From: CBDCXF01 sp965223755
GTDB taxonomy: Bacteria; Acidobacteriota; Thermoanaerobaculia; Multivoradales; JAHEKO01
Assembly (NCBI GenBank): GCA_965223755.1
Contig: CBDCXF010000001.1
Coordinates: forward strand, 744,001-808,000
Direction of reading: 5' to 3'
DNA: 64,000 bases
How positions within the stretch are numbered: the stretch's first letter is position 1; each line of letters starts with the position of its first letter. Below the pieces are notes generated by a model. That model was not told where the DNA came from. It saw nothing but the letters and a program-made list of their open reading frames with translations, and searched no databases. Shown piece after piece: positions 42,116 to 52,638 of this stretch. A program made the position numbers and the translations under genes.

Positions 42116-45100
42116 ATGCGATTTAATCGAACCCCTCTCTTTGCTTTGCTGGCGCTGCTCGCGGCGTCACCGACCATGGCACAGACGATTCGAGGCACGG
42201 TGACGGATGCAGATGGCACCGTTGCCAGCGCGACGGTGACGATATTGAACCCGGCGACGGGATTCGCGAGGGCTCGGCAGACCAATGCCGCCGGTGCGTA
42301 TTCGTTTGCCGAGATTCCAATCGGCACTTACACCGCGACAGCCGAGTCGGATGGCTTCAAAACCTCCGTCATCGAAAACATCATTGTTGAAGTTTCGGGG
42401 GTGCGTGAGGTCAACTTCGTACTGGAGTTGGGGTCGTTCTCCGACCAACTGACTGTGACCGCCGCTTCGACCATCGTCGAAACGATCGGCGGCGAGGTCG
42501 CAGGCCTGGTGACCGGAGAGGAGCTTCGAGAGCTACCCCTCAACGGTCGAAACTTCGTCCAGTTGACTCAGTTGATGCCCGGGGTCAGCACCCCTGACGG
42601 GCTCGACACCAAGAACAAAGGACTGCTGAGCGGAGTCGACATGTCGGTCAGCGGCGGTAACGCCACCGGCAATCTGTGGACGGTTGACGGCGCCAACAAC
42701 AACGATGTCGGCTCCAACCGGACGATCTTGGTGACGCCCTCGGTCGACGCCATTGAAGAGTTCAAGATCCACCGCAACAGCTATGGGGCCGAATTCGGCG
42801 GCGCTGGCGGCGCCCAAGTCAATCTGGTCACGCGAGCCGGAACCAATGACCTGCAGGGTTCGGTCTACTACTTCACGCGCAACGAGGGCCTCAACGAAAA
42901 GAACTTCTTCATCGATCGCGCCGGACAGCCCAAAGAAGAGCTCGATTTTGACGACTTCGGGTACACCCTCGGCGGGGCGATCAAGAAAGACAAACTCCAT
43001 TTCTTTCTCTCCCAAGAGTGGAATGACGAGACTCGAGGGATCGGGCGGACCGGGTTCGTGCCCACGGCGGCCGAGCGGTCAGGCGACTTCTCCAATCCCA
43101 AACCTGGCTGTACATTCGGCAATGCCACCCCCATCGACCCTCTCACCGGCCTACCTTTCCCCGGCAATGTCATCCCCGGGGATCGCTTGGACGAGGCCGG
43201 GCTCCTGTTCATGAATCTCTTTCCCCTTCCGAATACGGATATTCCCGGAAGCTGCATCAACTGGGTCGAGTCGGTAGCAACGCCGATCGAATGGTCGCAA
43301 ATCAACGCACGCTTGGACTGGTCGATTAATGACAGCACCAACGCGATGGTTCGCTACACCAGCGACGATTGGGACAACTTGGCTCCCAACGCTACCGACC
43401 GCAACGGGTTGTGGGGCGATGACCCCTTTCCCGCGGTTGACTCATCGTGGATCCAGCCCGGCGACTCGCTGGTCGCCGAACTCACTCAGGTCATCGGCAA
43501 CAACGCCGTGAATACGATCAGGTTTTCCAAGTCTGGGAATGAGATCAATATCGAACCGGGCGGCGACACCGATCTTCTCAACAACCTCAACCAGGCCCTA
43601 CCCACCTTCTTTCCGGCTTCGGAGAAAGCTGGGAATCGCGCTCCGCATCCCACTTTCTGGGGTGGAGGCGGATTGCCCCCTCTGTGGAGCATCGCTCCCT
43701 GGAACAACGAGCAGGATCTCGTCACCTTCAAGGACGACTACGTGCGGGTGTTCGGAAATCATGAGTTGCGTGCCGGAGTCTTGTACTCCGATAACTCCAA
43801 AAACGAGGTCTGCTGCGGCACCGCATCCAACGAGTCGGTGCAACTTTGGGGGCAGTTCCCTGGCAACGGCACCGGCCTCAATGGCTGGGGGGGCAACACC
43901 GGCAACGGCGTCGCCGACTTTCTGCTCGAGGACATGTTCTTCGGTTTTGCCGAACGAAATTTCCTGCCGGCACCGGAAGTCAACTGGAAGGACATCGAAT
44001 TCTACATCGCCGACAGTTGGAAAGCTCGCGACAACCTGAGTATCGACTACGGGGTTCGCTACTCGCGCTTTGAAGATCCCTACACTTCCGACAACAACAT
44101 CACCAGCTTCAACCCGGATTTGTTCGACCCCGCTCTCGGAGGCGACCCTTGCAATGGCATCACTTACATTCCGGGTACCAATCCGTGTGCTGCAGCCGGG
44201 TTTCTCGGCGGCACTCCCGGACCCGATCGTTCACTGGTCGCTGGGGACACCGACAATTTCGCACCGCGGCTGGGCCTAGCCTGGGATATCAAGGGCGACG
44301 GCGAAAACGTCATCCGGGCCGGTTTCGGTCAGTTCTTCCAACGCGAGCGAGTCAACATCCAGCTCGACTTCGGGCTCAACGCTCCATTTACCCAGAATCA
44401 AACCGGCATTCGCACCTTGGACGGTACCGGCATCATGCTCGACCCGGTCGGCGTCACGATTCCGGCGCGCGGCATCGATCCAGATATCGAAACCGCCTAC
44501 ACCACCCAATTCAATGTCACCTGGGAGCAGCGCCTGGGCAGGGACTCCACGCTCGAACTCTCCTATGTCGGGAGTCGCGGACGCCATCAGTGGCGGCCGG
44601 TGGACATCAACCAAGTTCCAGCCGGCGACCCCAATGGCAACGGCATTCCCGATCGTCTCGAATACGCGCGTTGCGGTGGAGGTGACGGCGCCGCCGGATG
44701 CCGGGCACAGTTTCGCCCCTTCGGTGTTTTCGGCGACAACGAAATTCTCTACTGGCAGAGCGATGGTCGCTCCGACTACGACTCGCTGCAGGCTCAGTTT
44801 GTCAGCCGCTTCGGGCGCGGTTCTCAGTTCCAGGCTTCCTATACCCTTTCCAACTTTGACGCAGACGTCGATGTCGGATCCTCGTCGGCCGGCGCCCAAC
44901 CTGGCAACATCACCGACCTTGACAATCCAGCTCTGGACTACGGTCCCGCACGACTCCACCGCGATCATGTGTTCAATTCGAGCCTGGTCTGGAACCTGTC
45001 AACGCTTGAGAACAAGGGCGGCTTGACGGAAAAGATTTTCGGCAACTGGACCATCGCCACGCTGGTGATGTACAGCAGCGGAACGCCGATCACGGTGCGC

Positions 45101-45568
45101 ACCGGAGGTGTCATCAACGGCGAAGGCCCCGCCGGAACCGGCTTCACCGACAACCAGCGAGCGATTCGCGTCCCAGGCGTACCCTGCAGCGGTAGCGGCA
45201 CGCAGCTCATCAACCCCAATGCGTACACGCTCGCCGGTTATCAGTTGGGGAGTACATCCCAGATGTCGTCGCGCGGCGACTGCGAAGGGCCCGACTTCTT
45301 TCAGGTCGACCTCTCGTTTTACAAGGACATTCCGGTGGGAGACCGACTCGGGCTGCAATTGCGATTCGAGATCTTCAACGTCACCAACGAAACCAACTTC
45401 ATCACCTTTGGCGACAGCGTCGTCGATTACGGCGGTTCGATTGAACTCGACGCCCCCATCGGTTCGGCGTCAACCATTGTGAGTTCGACCCCGAACGCGA
45501 CCTTTGGCGAAGCGACCAGTGCTCGCGATCCGCGCCAAGCACAGATCGGAATCAAGCTGACGTTCTAG
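42116..45568 (+). CDS. TonB-dependent receptor with carboxypeptidase-regulatory N-terminus
   Basis: A 1150-residue protein; GGAG 5 nt before ATG. Signal peptide cleaved after about residue 23 (SPTMAQ), a CarboxypepD_reg beta-sandwich (TIRGTVTDADGTVASATVTI, to about residue 110), the plug (LPLNGRNFVQLTQLMPG, VDGANNNDVGSN), then an Oar-like 22-strand barrel ending in Phe (QIGIKLTF). This class imports or binds large substrates in acidobacteria and Bacteroidota. The downstream beta-glucosidase and glucose uptake genes point to a beta-glucan or oligosaccharide; that is inference. Confidence 0.93.
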   Translation: MRFNRTPLFALLALLAASPTMAQTIRGTVTDADGTVASATVTILNPATGFARARQTNAAGAYSFAEIPIGTYTATAESDGFKTSVIENIIVEVSGVREVNFVLELGSFSDQLTVTAASTIVETIGGEVAGLVTGEELRELPLNGRNFVQLTQLMPGVSTPDGLDTKNKGLLSGVDMSVSGGNATGNLWTVDGANNNDVGSNRTILVTPSVDAIEEFKIHRNSYGAEFGGAGGAQVNLVTRAGTNDLQGSVYYFTRNEGLNEKNFFIDRAGQPKEELDFDDFGYTLGGAIKKDKLHFFLSQEWNDETRGIGRTGFVPTAAERSGDFSNPKPGCTFGNATPIDPLTGLPFPGNVIPGDRLDEAGLLFMNLFPLPNTDIPGSCINWVESVATPIEWSQINARLDWSINDSTNAMVRYTSDDWDNLAPNATDRNGLWGDDPFPAVDSSWIQPGDSLVAELTQVIGNNAVNTIRFSKSGNEINIEPGGDTDLLNNLNQALPTFFPASEKAGNRAPHPTFWGGGGLPPLWSIAPWNNEQDLVTFKDDYVRVFGNHELRAGVLYSDNSKNEVCCGTASNESVQLWGQFPGNGTGLNGWGGNTGNGVADFLLEDMFFGFAERNFLPAPEVNWKDIEFYIADSWKARDNLSIDYGVRYSRFEDPYTSDNNITSFNPDLFDPALGGDPCNGITYIPGTNPCAAAGFLGGTPGPDRSLVAGDTDNFAPRLGLAWDIKGDGENVIRAGFGQFFQRERVNIQLDFGLNAPFTQNQTGIRTLDGTGIMLDPVGVTIPARGIDPDIETAYTTQFNVTWEQRLGRDSTLELSYVGSRGRHQWRPVDINQVPAGDPNGNGIPDRLEYARCGGGDGAAGCRAQFRPFGVFGDNEILYWQSDGRSDYDSLQAQFVSRFGRGSQFQASYTLSNFDADVDVGSSSAGAQPGNITDLDNPALDYGPARLHRDHVFNSSLVWNLSTLENKGGLTEKIFGNWTIATLVMYSSGTPITVRTGGVINGEGPAGTGFTDNQRAIRVPGVPCSGSGTQLINPNAYTLAGYQLGSTSQMSSRGDCEGPDFFQVDLSFYKDIPVGDRLGLQLRFEIFNVTNETNFITFGDSVVDYGGSIELDAPIGSASTIVSSTPNATFGEATSARDPRQAQIGIKLTF

Positions 45569-45610
45569 GCCGGCCAAATATCGACTTCCCGAACTAGGGG
45601 ACAAACGATT

Positions 45611-45650
45611 GTGGCATCGAGCCGGTTACCGACTCGATGCCACGACTTTT
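45611..45650 (+). terminator. rho-independent terminator after the TonB receptor gene
   Basis: Perfect 11-bp stem GTGGCATCGAG / CTCGATGCCAC (45611-45621 and 45633-45643) with an 11-nt loop, followed by GACTTTTTG. It separates the receptor transcript at least partly from the beta-glucosidase gene. Confidence 0.85.
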
Positions 45651-45724
45651 TGAGCCGCCGGGGCAATTGGTAAAAAGTCGTTGCGAGTAGAACCAATCTA
45701 GGATTCGACGTGGAAGGACCGACG

Positions 45725-48289
45725 ATGCCCTCGACTCAACGACCGCAGATTCTTGTGGCTACGCTCATCCTCGTTTTTGCGGCGATGGCTTGCCAAGGTC
45801 CAGCGACCACACAGCCCCCCTCGGAACCGGATCAGGTGGTGGCGGAAAACTGGCCAACAATCCCCAACCCTGTCCCCGCAAACCCCGTTCTCGAAGCGCG
45901 AATCGACTCCTTGCTAGCTGAAATGTCCCTCGAAGAAAAGGTCGGACAGACGATCCAGGCGGAAATCCAGCACGTTACGCCTAAGGATGTGGTGGAGTAT
46001 CACCTTGGCTCGGTGTTGAGTGGCGGAGGCTCGTTTCCAGGCGCCAACAAATACTCCACATTGAGTGACTGGGTCCAACTCGCCGACCGGCTCTACGACG
46101 CCTCGATGGATACCAGTGACGGCGCCGCCGCCATCCCTATTCTCTGGGGCATTGACGCGGTGCACGGCCACGCCAACGTCATCGGCGCAACGGTCTTTCC
46201 GCACAACATCGGGCTGGGAGCTGCCGGCAACGCGGCCCTCATTCGCCGCATAGGTGAGATCACCGCCGCTGAAGTTTCGGCCACCGGCATCAATTGGACC
46301 TTCGCCCCGACACTGGCCGTGGTGCGTGACGACCGCTGGGGCCGCACCTACGAGAGTTACTCCGAGGACCCCGAAATCGTGCGCGAGTACGCCCGCGCCA
46401 TGGTCGAAGGGCTGCAGGGCAAACCCGATGACGACGACTTCCTCGAGCCTCCCAAGTTGATCGCCACGGCAAAGCACTTTGTCGGTGACGGCGGCACGTA
46501 CGAGGGCAAAGACCAGGGCGACAACCGCTCCACTGAAGCCGAGCTCCGAGATATTCACGCCGCGGGCTATAGCGGAGCGCTGTCCAGTGGCGTGCAAACC
46601 GTCATGGCTTCCTTCAACAGTTGGCACGGACGCAAACTGCACGGACGTAAGGATCTCCTGACCGACGTTCTCAAGGGGCGCATGGGCTTCGACGGCTTCG
46701 TCGTCGGCGACTGGAACGGTCACGGCCAGGTGCGAGGCTGCACCAACGACAGTTGCGCCGCTTCTTTCAATGCCGGCGTCGACATGTTCATGGTGCCGGA
46801 GGATTGGAAGACCCTATTCGAAAACACCCTCGCACAAGTCGGCGATGGAACCATCTCGGAGCAGCGGCTGGAAGACGCGGTGCGAAGAATTTTGCGCGTC
46901 AAGCTCCGCGCCGGTCTGTTCGAGCACGGCAGGCCGTCGAGCCGCGCGCTGGCCGGCGACACTTCGGTTCTCGGCAACCCAGAACACCGCGATGTCGCGC
47001 GACAAGCGGCCCGCGCGTCGTTGGTCCTGCTCAAGAACAACGGTGGGTTGCTGCCTCTCTCCCCCACCCAACACATCCTCGTCGCCGGAGATGGCGCCAA
47101 CAACATCGGTAAACAAAGTGGCGGCTGGACGATCTCGTGGCAAGGCACCGGAAATCAAAATAGCGACTTCCCCGGCGCGACCTCGATCTGGGAAGGCATT
47201 CGCCGCTCGGTCGAGGCCGCGGGAGGCACCGCGACGTTGAGCGCCGACGGCAGTTTCTCCGTTCGCCCGGATATCGCCGTGGTGGTGTTCGGCGAAGACC
47301 CCTACGCCGAGTTCCAAGGAGACATCCACACGCTCGAATACAAGCCAAGCGATGACTCCGACCGCCAAATGTTGCAGGAACTCAACCAAGCCGGTATCCC
47401 AGTGGTGTCGATCTTTCTCTCCGGCCGGCCGTTGTGGGTCAACCGCGAGCTGAACGACTCGCAGGCTTTTGTCGCCGCTTGGCTGCCCGGGTCCGAAGGA
47501 GCAGCGATTGCCGATGTCATCATGCGCGACGCCGATGGCGACATCGCGCACGACTTCACCGGTCGACTGTCTTTTTCGTGGCCCCGTCTGCCGAGCCAAA
47601 CGAGCTTGAATTTCAACGACACCGAATACGCTCCGCTATTCCCTTACGGCTATGGCCTCGACTACTCACAAGACAACCATGTAGCGGACGATCTTGTCGA
47701 AACCAGCGACTTCAAGGTCTCGGGCGAATCGGGGGTGTTCTTCGCCGGAGGACCGAAGCCACCTTGGCGCTTCTATATCGGAGATGAGGTCAACTCTCGA
47801 GTCCTCGTCGACTCGTTGCCCGCCACCACCGAGGGCTCCGACAATCTCCGCGTCACGGCGATCGATCGAGCCGCTCAAGAAGACTCGCGGCTCGCCACCT
47901 GGTCGGGTGGCGGCCCTGCGTCGATCTACCTCTACTCTGCGCAGGCCCTGGACTTGCGACGCGAAACCAACGCCAACTTGGCTCTAGCGTTCGATGTCCA
48001 AGTGCAGAAGACGCCCCAAGGGCCGGTCACGCTCAGCGTCGATTGTGGAAATTCTTGCGCGGGAACGGTCGATTTGACGCCAACGTTCGAAGAAATGCCG
48101 CTGGAGTCTTGGACCACGACGCGAATCCGTCTGCGCTGTTTCGCCGAAGCTGGAGCGGACATGGGACACGTCGACAGTCCGTTTGTCCTCACTTCAACCG
48201 GCCCGATGGCGGTGGCCATCTCGGAAGTTCGTCTGGTGTCGGCGGATGACGGCCAAGCCCCTTGCCCGCCCTCAGGGGCGCAAAGCTAA
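45725..48289 (+). CDS. lipoprotein GH3 beta-glucosidase (exo-1,4-beta-glucosidase type)
   Basis: ATG 45725 with AAGGA 6 nt upstream gives 854 residues. Lipobox AAMAC puts the lipid anchor at Cys23, so it acts on the outer envelope or in the periplasm. GH3 N-terminal barrel: LLAEMSLEEKVGQ, FAPTLAVVRDDRWGR, AKHFVGDGG and the nucleophile Asp329 in GFDGFVVGDWNG. The second domain includes SLVLLKNNGGLLPL and GSEGAAIADVI. An extra 200-residue beta domain at the C-terminus resembles that of ExoP/cellodextrinases. It releases glucose from beta-glucosides for the symporter and glucokinase encoded next. Confidence 0.95.
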   Translation: MPSTQRPQILVATLILVFAAMACQGPATTQPPSEPDQVVAENWPTIPNPVPANPVLEARIDSLLAEMSLEEKVGQTIQAEIQHVTPKDVVEYHLGSVLSGGGSFPGANKYSTLSDWVQLADRLYDASMDTSDGAAAIPILWGIDAVHGHANVIGATVFPHNIGLGAAGNAALIRRIGEITAAEVSATGINWTFAPTLAVVRDDRWGRTYESYSEDPEIVREYARAMVEGLQGKPDDDDFLEPPKLIATAKHFVGDGGTYEGKDQGDNRSTEAELRDIHAAGYSGALSSGVQTVMASFNSWHGRKLHGRKDLLTDVLKGRMGFDGFVVGDWNGHGQVRGCTNDSCAASFNAGVDMFMVPEDWKTLFENTLAQVGDGTISEQRLEDAVRRILRVKLRAGLFEHGRPSSRALAGDTSVLGNPEHRDVARQAARASLVLLKNNGGLLPLSPTQHILVAGDGANNIGKQSGGWTISWQGTGNQNSDFPGATSIWEGIRRSVEAAGGTATLSADGSFSVRPDIAVVVFGEDPYAEFQGDIHTLEYKPSDDSDRQMLQELNQAGIPVVSIFLSGRPLWVNRELNDSQAFVAAWLPGSEGAAIADVIMRDADGDIAHDFTGRLSFSWPRLPSQTSLNFNDTEYAPLFPYGYGLDYSQDNHVADDLVETSDFKVSGESGVFFAGGPKPPWRFYIGDEVNSRVLVDSLPATTEGSDNLRVTAIDRAAQEDSRLATWSGGGPASIYLYSAQALDLRRETNANLALAFDVQVQKTPQGPVTLSVDCGNSCAGTVDLTPTFEEMPLESWTTTRIRLRCFAEAGADMGHVDSPFVLTSTGPMAVAISEVRLVSADDGQAPCPPSGAQS

Positions 48290-48325
48290 ACCATGAGCCC
48301 TTGCACGGAAACGAGGAGAATGTAG

Positions 48326-49939
48326 ATGGGACATCTGAGCTCTTTCGACTGGGTCGTCATCGCTGCCTACTTCGCCGTCGTCTTCGCTGTTGCCTTCCGC
48401 TCGACGCGTCTGGAAGCGACACGCAGCACTTCGGCCGGCTACTTTCTCGCCGGCCGCAACATCGGCTGGTTCGTGATCGGGGCCTCGCTCTTTGCGTCCA
48501 ATATCGGCTCCGAACATCTCGTTGGGCTGGCCGGCACTGGAGCGGCCAGCGGACTCGCTGTAGGCCAATTCGAAATCCTCGCGTCGTTGATCCTGCTGTT
48601 GCTGGGCTGGGTGTTCGTGCCGTTCTATATCAAGAGCGGCGTCTTTACGATGCCGGAGTTCCTGGAACGACGCTACTCGGCCGGGGCCCGCTGGTACCTC
48701 GCGGTGATCTCCATTGTCGGCTACGTATTGACCAAGATTTCGGTCACCATCGCCGCCGGGGGTATCGTCTTCGAGTCGTTGATGGGCATCGACTTCTGGA
48801 CCGGCGCACTGGTGGTGGTTGTCGCCACCGGTATCTACACCGTATTCGGCGGTCTCCGCGGCGTTCTTTACACCGACATGGTGCAGATGTTCGTGCTCGT
48901 CGGCGGCGCCATCTTGGTCACTATCATCGGCCTCGACAAAGTCGGCGGCTGGGGCGAGTTGAGGGCGACCGCCGGGCCGGCTTTCTTCGATCTCTGGAAG
49001 CCGGCGTCGGACACCCAGTTCCCGTGGACAGGAATCCTCTTCGGGGCACCGATCCTAGGCGTTTGGTACTGGTGCACCGACCAGTTCATCGTCCAACGAG
49101 TGCTGTCCGCCACCAACGAAGACCACGCGCGGCGCGGGACGATCTTTGGTGGCTTTCTCAAGGTTTTGCCGCTCTTCATCTTCGTCTTACCAGGAGTGAT
49201 CGCCTATGCGCTCGCGCAAAAGCAAATGCTCAACCTCGAGCAAGCCGATCAGGCCCTGCCAACGATGGTGGGAGCGCTGTTGCCAGTCGGGGTGCGCGGC
49301 CTGGTGGTCGCAGGGCTTCTCGCGGCACTGATGAGTTCACTTTCATCGGTGTTCAACTCGTGCTCCACGCTCATTACTTGGGACATCTATAAAAAGATCC
49401 GTCCAGATGCATCCGAGCGCTCCCTGGTGCGCGTCGGTCAAACCGCGACAGCCGGGCTGGTCTTGGTCGGACTGGCCTGGATTCCGATGATGAAGTTGAT
49501 CTCCAGCGAGCTTTACGTCTACTTGCAAAGCGTGCAGGCCTACATTTCTCCGCCGATCGCCGCGGTGTTCCTGCTTGGATTGTTCTTCAAGCGCCTCAAC
49601 AGTCGCGGCGCCTTGGCCTCGCTTCTTTCCGGTTTTGTCCTGGGAATGGGCCGACTAGTAGCGGAGATCTATAAGCCGCATCTCAGCGGCCTGTTGTACG
49701 CCTACGCCGATATCAACTTCCTACACTTTGCCGTGCTGCTCTTTGCCATCTGTTCGATCGTGCTCGTGGTCGTCAGTCTGACGGCGCCGGCGCAATCCGA
49801 GGCCGCGCTAGCGGACACCACTTTTGCGGGAACCGGGCGCAGCCAGGTGCCTCAGACACCCTGGAAACGCAGAGACTTATGGCTTTCGGTAGTCCTCATC
49901 GCGATTGTTTGTTTGATCTGGATCAATTTCAACGGATAG
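48326..49939 (+). CDS. sodium/glucose-type symporter (SSS family)
   Basis: A 537-residue protein with GAGGAG a short way upstream. About 14 membrane segments. SSS/SGLT signatures: FLAGRNIGWFVIGASLFASN, GSEHLVGLAGTGA, FVPFYIKSGVFTMPEFLERR and a TDQFIVQRVLSATN loop as in vSGLT. LMSSLSSVFNSCSTLITWDIY carries the sodium-site serines. It imports a sugar, probably glucose released by the GH3 enzyme. It is 36 nt after that gene and 13 nt before glucokinase. Confidence 0.95.
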   Translation: MGHLSSFDWVVIAAYFAVVFAVAFRSTRLEATRSTSAGYFLAGRNIGWFVIGASLFASNIGSEHLVGLAGTGAASGLAVGQFEILASLILLLLGWVFVPFYIKSGVFTMPEFLERRYSAGARWYLAVISIVGYVLTKISVTIAAGGIVFESLMGIDFWTGALVVVVATGIYTVFGGLRGVLYTDMVQMFVLVGGAILVTIIGLDKVGGWGELRATAGPAFFDLWKPASDTQFPWTGILFGAPILGVWYWCTDQFIVQRVLSATNEDHARRGTIFGGFLKVLPLFIFVLPGVIAYALAQKQMLNLEQADQALPTMVGALLPVGVRGLVVAGLLAALMSSLSSVFNSCSTLITWDIYKKIRPDASERSLVRVGQTATAGLVLVGLAWIPMMKLISSELYVYLQSVQAYISPPIAAVFLLGLFFKRLNSRGALASLLSGFVLGMGRLVAEIYKPHLSGLLYAYADINFLHFAVLLFAICSIVLVVVSLTAPAQSEAALADTTFAGTGRSQVPQTPWKRRDLWLSVVLIAIVCLIWINFNG

Positions 49940-49952
49940 GGCTGGGGCGTAG

Positions 49953-50978
49953 ATGGGGACTCACGAGTCCCGCCGCACGGCGGACGGTTCTTACAACGGT
50001 CAATCGATTTTGGTAGCCGATGTCGGTGGTACGCGGGCTCGCTTCGGAATCGTCACGGGAGACGGGTCCCTGGTCGAGGAGCGCGTCGTCGAATGCGCCC
50101 GTTACTCGTCGCTGGTCGAGGCAACCAAAGACTATCTCGCCGGCGTCGAAGTGCCGGCCGACCCGCTGGCGCAAGCGGCCATCGCCGTTGCCTGCCCGGT
50201 CCTGGGCGATCGAGTCAAGATGACCAATCGTCTGTGGAGTTTTTCTGTCGAAGACGCTCGTAGACAACTCGACTTAAACCGATTGGAAGTCCTCAATGAC
50301 TTCAGTTCTTTGGCCCTGTCGCTACCGATCCTGGATGAGAGCGACACCGTCGTCTTGAATCCCGGGCGTACACAGTCTCAAGGCCCTCTGGCACTGATCG
50401 GGCCCGGCACTGGCCTCGGAGTTTCCGCTCTGATTCCCTGTGCCGATGACTGGCAGGTGCTGTCGACGGAAGGCGGACACCGGGACTTGGCCGCAACTTG
50501 CGAACGTGAGTGGCAGATCATCCATAAGTTGCAAGAGACATTCGGGAGGGTGTCGGCGGAGCGAGTCCTTTCAGGACCCGGTCTGGTCAACCTGCACACC
50601 GCAATCTGTGAGCTTGACGGCGTCCACCCCCACGCAGACGCGGCCGAACAGATCGACCAGGGTGCACGACAAAACTCCTGCCCGGCCTGCGTCGAAACCA
50701 CTCGTACTTTTTGCCGCCAGCTCGGCGCCATCGCCGGCGATCTAGCACTCACCTTCGGCGCCCGCCGCGGGGTCTTTCTAGGAGGCGGAGTGATTCCGCG
50801 GATGAAGGATGTTTTCGCCCCCGAACTGTTCCTGCAGGGATTCTTCGCCAAGGGCCGTTTCCGCGACTACATGGAGCCAATCCCGGTGCGGCTGATCGTC
50901 AAGCGCAAGGCCGCCCTGCTGGGGGCCGCCCGCGCTCTCCAGAGTGCGTATCCGTCTGGGGTACGAAGCGCTCGCTAA
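49953..50978 (+). CDS. glk: glucokinase (proteobacterial Glk type)
   Basis: A 341-residue protein. ATP-binding DVGGTRARFGIV near residue 24, VLNDFSSLALSLP with the catalytic Asp, ALIGPGTGLGVSALIP, STEGGHRDLAA and GGGVIPRM are all present, as in the E. coli-type (PF02685) enzyme rather than the ROK family. It phosphorylates imported glucose to glucose 6-phosphate, feeding the pfk-gap segment encoded 15 kb away. Last gene of the receptor-hydrolase-transporter cluster. Confidence 0.95.
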   Translation: MGTHESRRTADGSYNGQSILVADVGGTRARFGIVTGDGSLVEERVVECARYSSLVEATKDYLAGVEVPADPLAQAAIAVACPVLGDRVKMTNRLWSFSVEDARRQLDLNRLEVLNDFSSLALSLPILDESDTVVLNPGRTQSQGPLALIGPGTGLGVSALIPCADDWQVLSTEGGHRDLAATCEREWQIIHKLQETFGRVSAERVLSGPGLVNLHTAICELDGVHPHADAAEQIDQGARQNSCPACVETTRTFCRQLGAIAGDLALTFGARRGVFLGGGVIPRMKDVFAPELFLQGFFAKGRFRDYMEPIPVRLIVKRKAALLGAARALQSAYPSGVRSAR

Positions 50979-51054
50979 CCGAAGTCGGCTGCGCCGATCT
51001 CTCTAGCGTAGCGCCAAGGTCGAGGCCGAGCGGCCGAGAGAAAGGGTACGCCTG

Positions 51055-51090
51055 CCTCCCCAGATCCCTAGACTCAGCTCGGGATGACGT
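51055..51090. repeat. single degenerate REP-like element
   Basis: CCCAGATCCCTAGACTCAGC followed by TCGGGATGACG resembles the 82-bp repeat unit at 25280 (CAGATCCTTCGACTCGCTT...GGATGAC). It lies between convergent glk and the TPR lipoprotein gene. Confidence 0.45.
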
Positions 51091-51105
51091 TGGCGCTCGA
51101 GCGCT

Positions 51106-52638
51106 CTAGGCCGCCTCCTCAACTGCAGCGGCGCGCGCCGCGGCGTCCCGCCCGACCAGCGCAAAGCCGACCGAGTTGAAGTTGAAGCGGCCGATCTCGT
51201 CGAACATGCGCGCCGCTTCTTCACCGTTGCCCGCACCCTCTTCGGCCAGGGCTAGGTTGTAACGCACGTACATGTTGTTGCGATAGTCAGCTTGGCGTAG
51301 GTGCCCAACGGCGGCGGCGTAGTCGCCAGATTCCAATGCTGCCATGCCGAGGACGTAGTGAGCGCCCTCCATCTTGCGAGGATTGTCGTCGTCGGCAACG
51401 AGCGTCTCCATCTCGGCCGCGGCCGCGGCGGCGGCATCAGCATCTCCGCTGTAGGCGGCCAGCAGGCCGTCCCATTGATGGCAGCCGACTTTCTGCAGCC
51501 GCTCCGCATCTTCGGTGCCGACATCTTCGGCGATCGCCATGGCGATTTTGTTGCGGCGCTCGATTAAACGCTCAGCCCGGCGCATTTTGCCGGAGTGCAG
51601 AGCGACCTGGGCGGCGCTATTGAGAGCGAAGACCCGAACGCCCTTCGCCTGTCCCTTGGGCGTTCCGTATTCATCAAGGCCGTTGGCGATGCCGACGAGT
51701 TCTTGGATCGCGGCGTCATGGTCTCCTTCGTGTATGCGGGTAAAAGCCCGAAAGACCGCGTAGTTGGCCTTGGTCTCGACCGGTGCTATATCGATGGCCT
51801 GGCTGTAGGCGGTTCGGGCGTCATCGATGTTACCCAAGAAGGAATTCACATGCCCGCGTTTGTGGTGGCCCAGCTCCAGGGTCGGATCGAGCTCCGACAC
51901 CTTGTTGTAGGAAGCGAGCGCCGCGTCCAGGTCATTTTGAGCGCGTTTGATGTCCCCCATGACTTCGTGCCCCTTGGCCTCTGTGGGATATGCGTTGATG
52001 GCTTTTTGCGCCCACTCTTCCGCCTTGGCGAAGTCCTTGGGTTCGGTAAAGAGATAGTTGTTGGCGATACCGAACAGCGCGGCCGCAAAGTTGGGATCCA
52101 AGTCCAGTGCCTTCTCGTAGTTGGCGCGAGCTGCCTCATTGTCGTTGTTGCCGCTCTGCATTCCGGCCAGGACCACCAACGCACGCGGACTGTTGGGGTA
52201 CATGGCGACCAGTTCTTCGGCCGAGTTGACTCCCTGCTGAGTGTCGTTGGTGAGGAAGCTGCGCAGTACTTCGACTCTCTTTCGTTCGCCGTCGTTGCCG
52301 TTCTCGGCCGCGTCCGCAGCGTCGAGCGCTTGCTGAAATTCCTGGAACGAGAGCGCATTGACGGCGCGATTCAGGTGCGCCGCGACGCTCGAAGGGTCGG
52401 TTTCGATAGCGGCCATGAACTTGTCGTGGGCGGCGACACCACGGCCAACGTCGGAAAGGTAGAGCCCCTCTTCGATCAGTTCCATTGCTTCATCCGAAGC
52501 ACTGATGGGGATCTCTTCGACCGAGGCGACCGCTTCGGACTCGGCAGTCTCGGTCGCAGACTGGCCGCACGCGGCCGCGAAAACCAGCAGCAGGGGCAAG
52601 AGAGCGCCGTAACGGTGCAAATTGCTGTTCAGTTGCAT
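51106..52638 (-). CDS. TPR-rich lipoprotein
   Basis: ATG 52638 with GGAGG 7 nt upstream gives 510 residues; a longer frame to 52746 lacks a signal at its start. Lipobox FAAAC places the lipidated Cys at residue 24. The mature protein is almost all TPR-like helical repeats (VAAHDKFMAAIETDPSS, ARANYEKALDLDPNFAAAL, ALASYNKVSELDPTLEL). The C-terminal Ala/Glu-rich repeats are less regular. It is probably an envelope scaffold; function unknown. Monocistronic. Confidence 0.88.
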   Translation of the reverse strand: MQLNSNLHRYGALLPLLLVFAAACGQSATETAESEAVASVEEIPISASDEAMELIEEGLYLSDVGRGVAAHDKFMAAIETDPSSVAAHLNRAVNALSFQEFQQALDAADAAENGNDGERKRVEVLRSFLTNDTQQGVNSAEELVAMYPNSPRALVVLAGMQSGNNDNEAARANYEKALDLDPNFAAALFGIANNYLFTEPKDFAKAEEWAQKAINAYPTEAKGHEVMGDIKRAQNDLDAALASYNKVSELDPTLELGHHKRGHVNSFLGNIDDARTAYSQAIDIAPVETKANYAVFRAFTRIHEGDHDAAIQELVGIANGLDEYGTPKGQAKGVRVFALNSAAQVALHSGKMRRAERLIERRNKIAMAIAEDVGTEDAERLQKVGCHQWDGLLAAYSGDADAAAAAAAEMETLVADDDNPRKMEGAHYVLGMAALESGDYAAAVGHLRQADYRNNMYVRYNLALAEEGAGNGEEAARMFDEIGRFNFNSVGFALVGRDAAARAAAVEEAA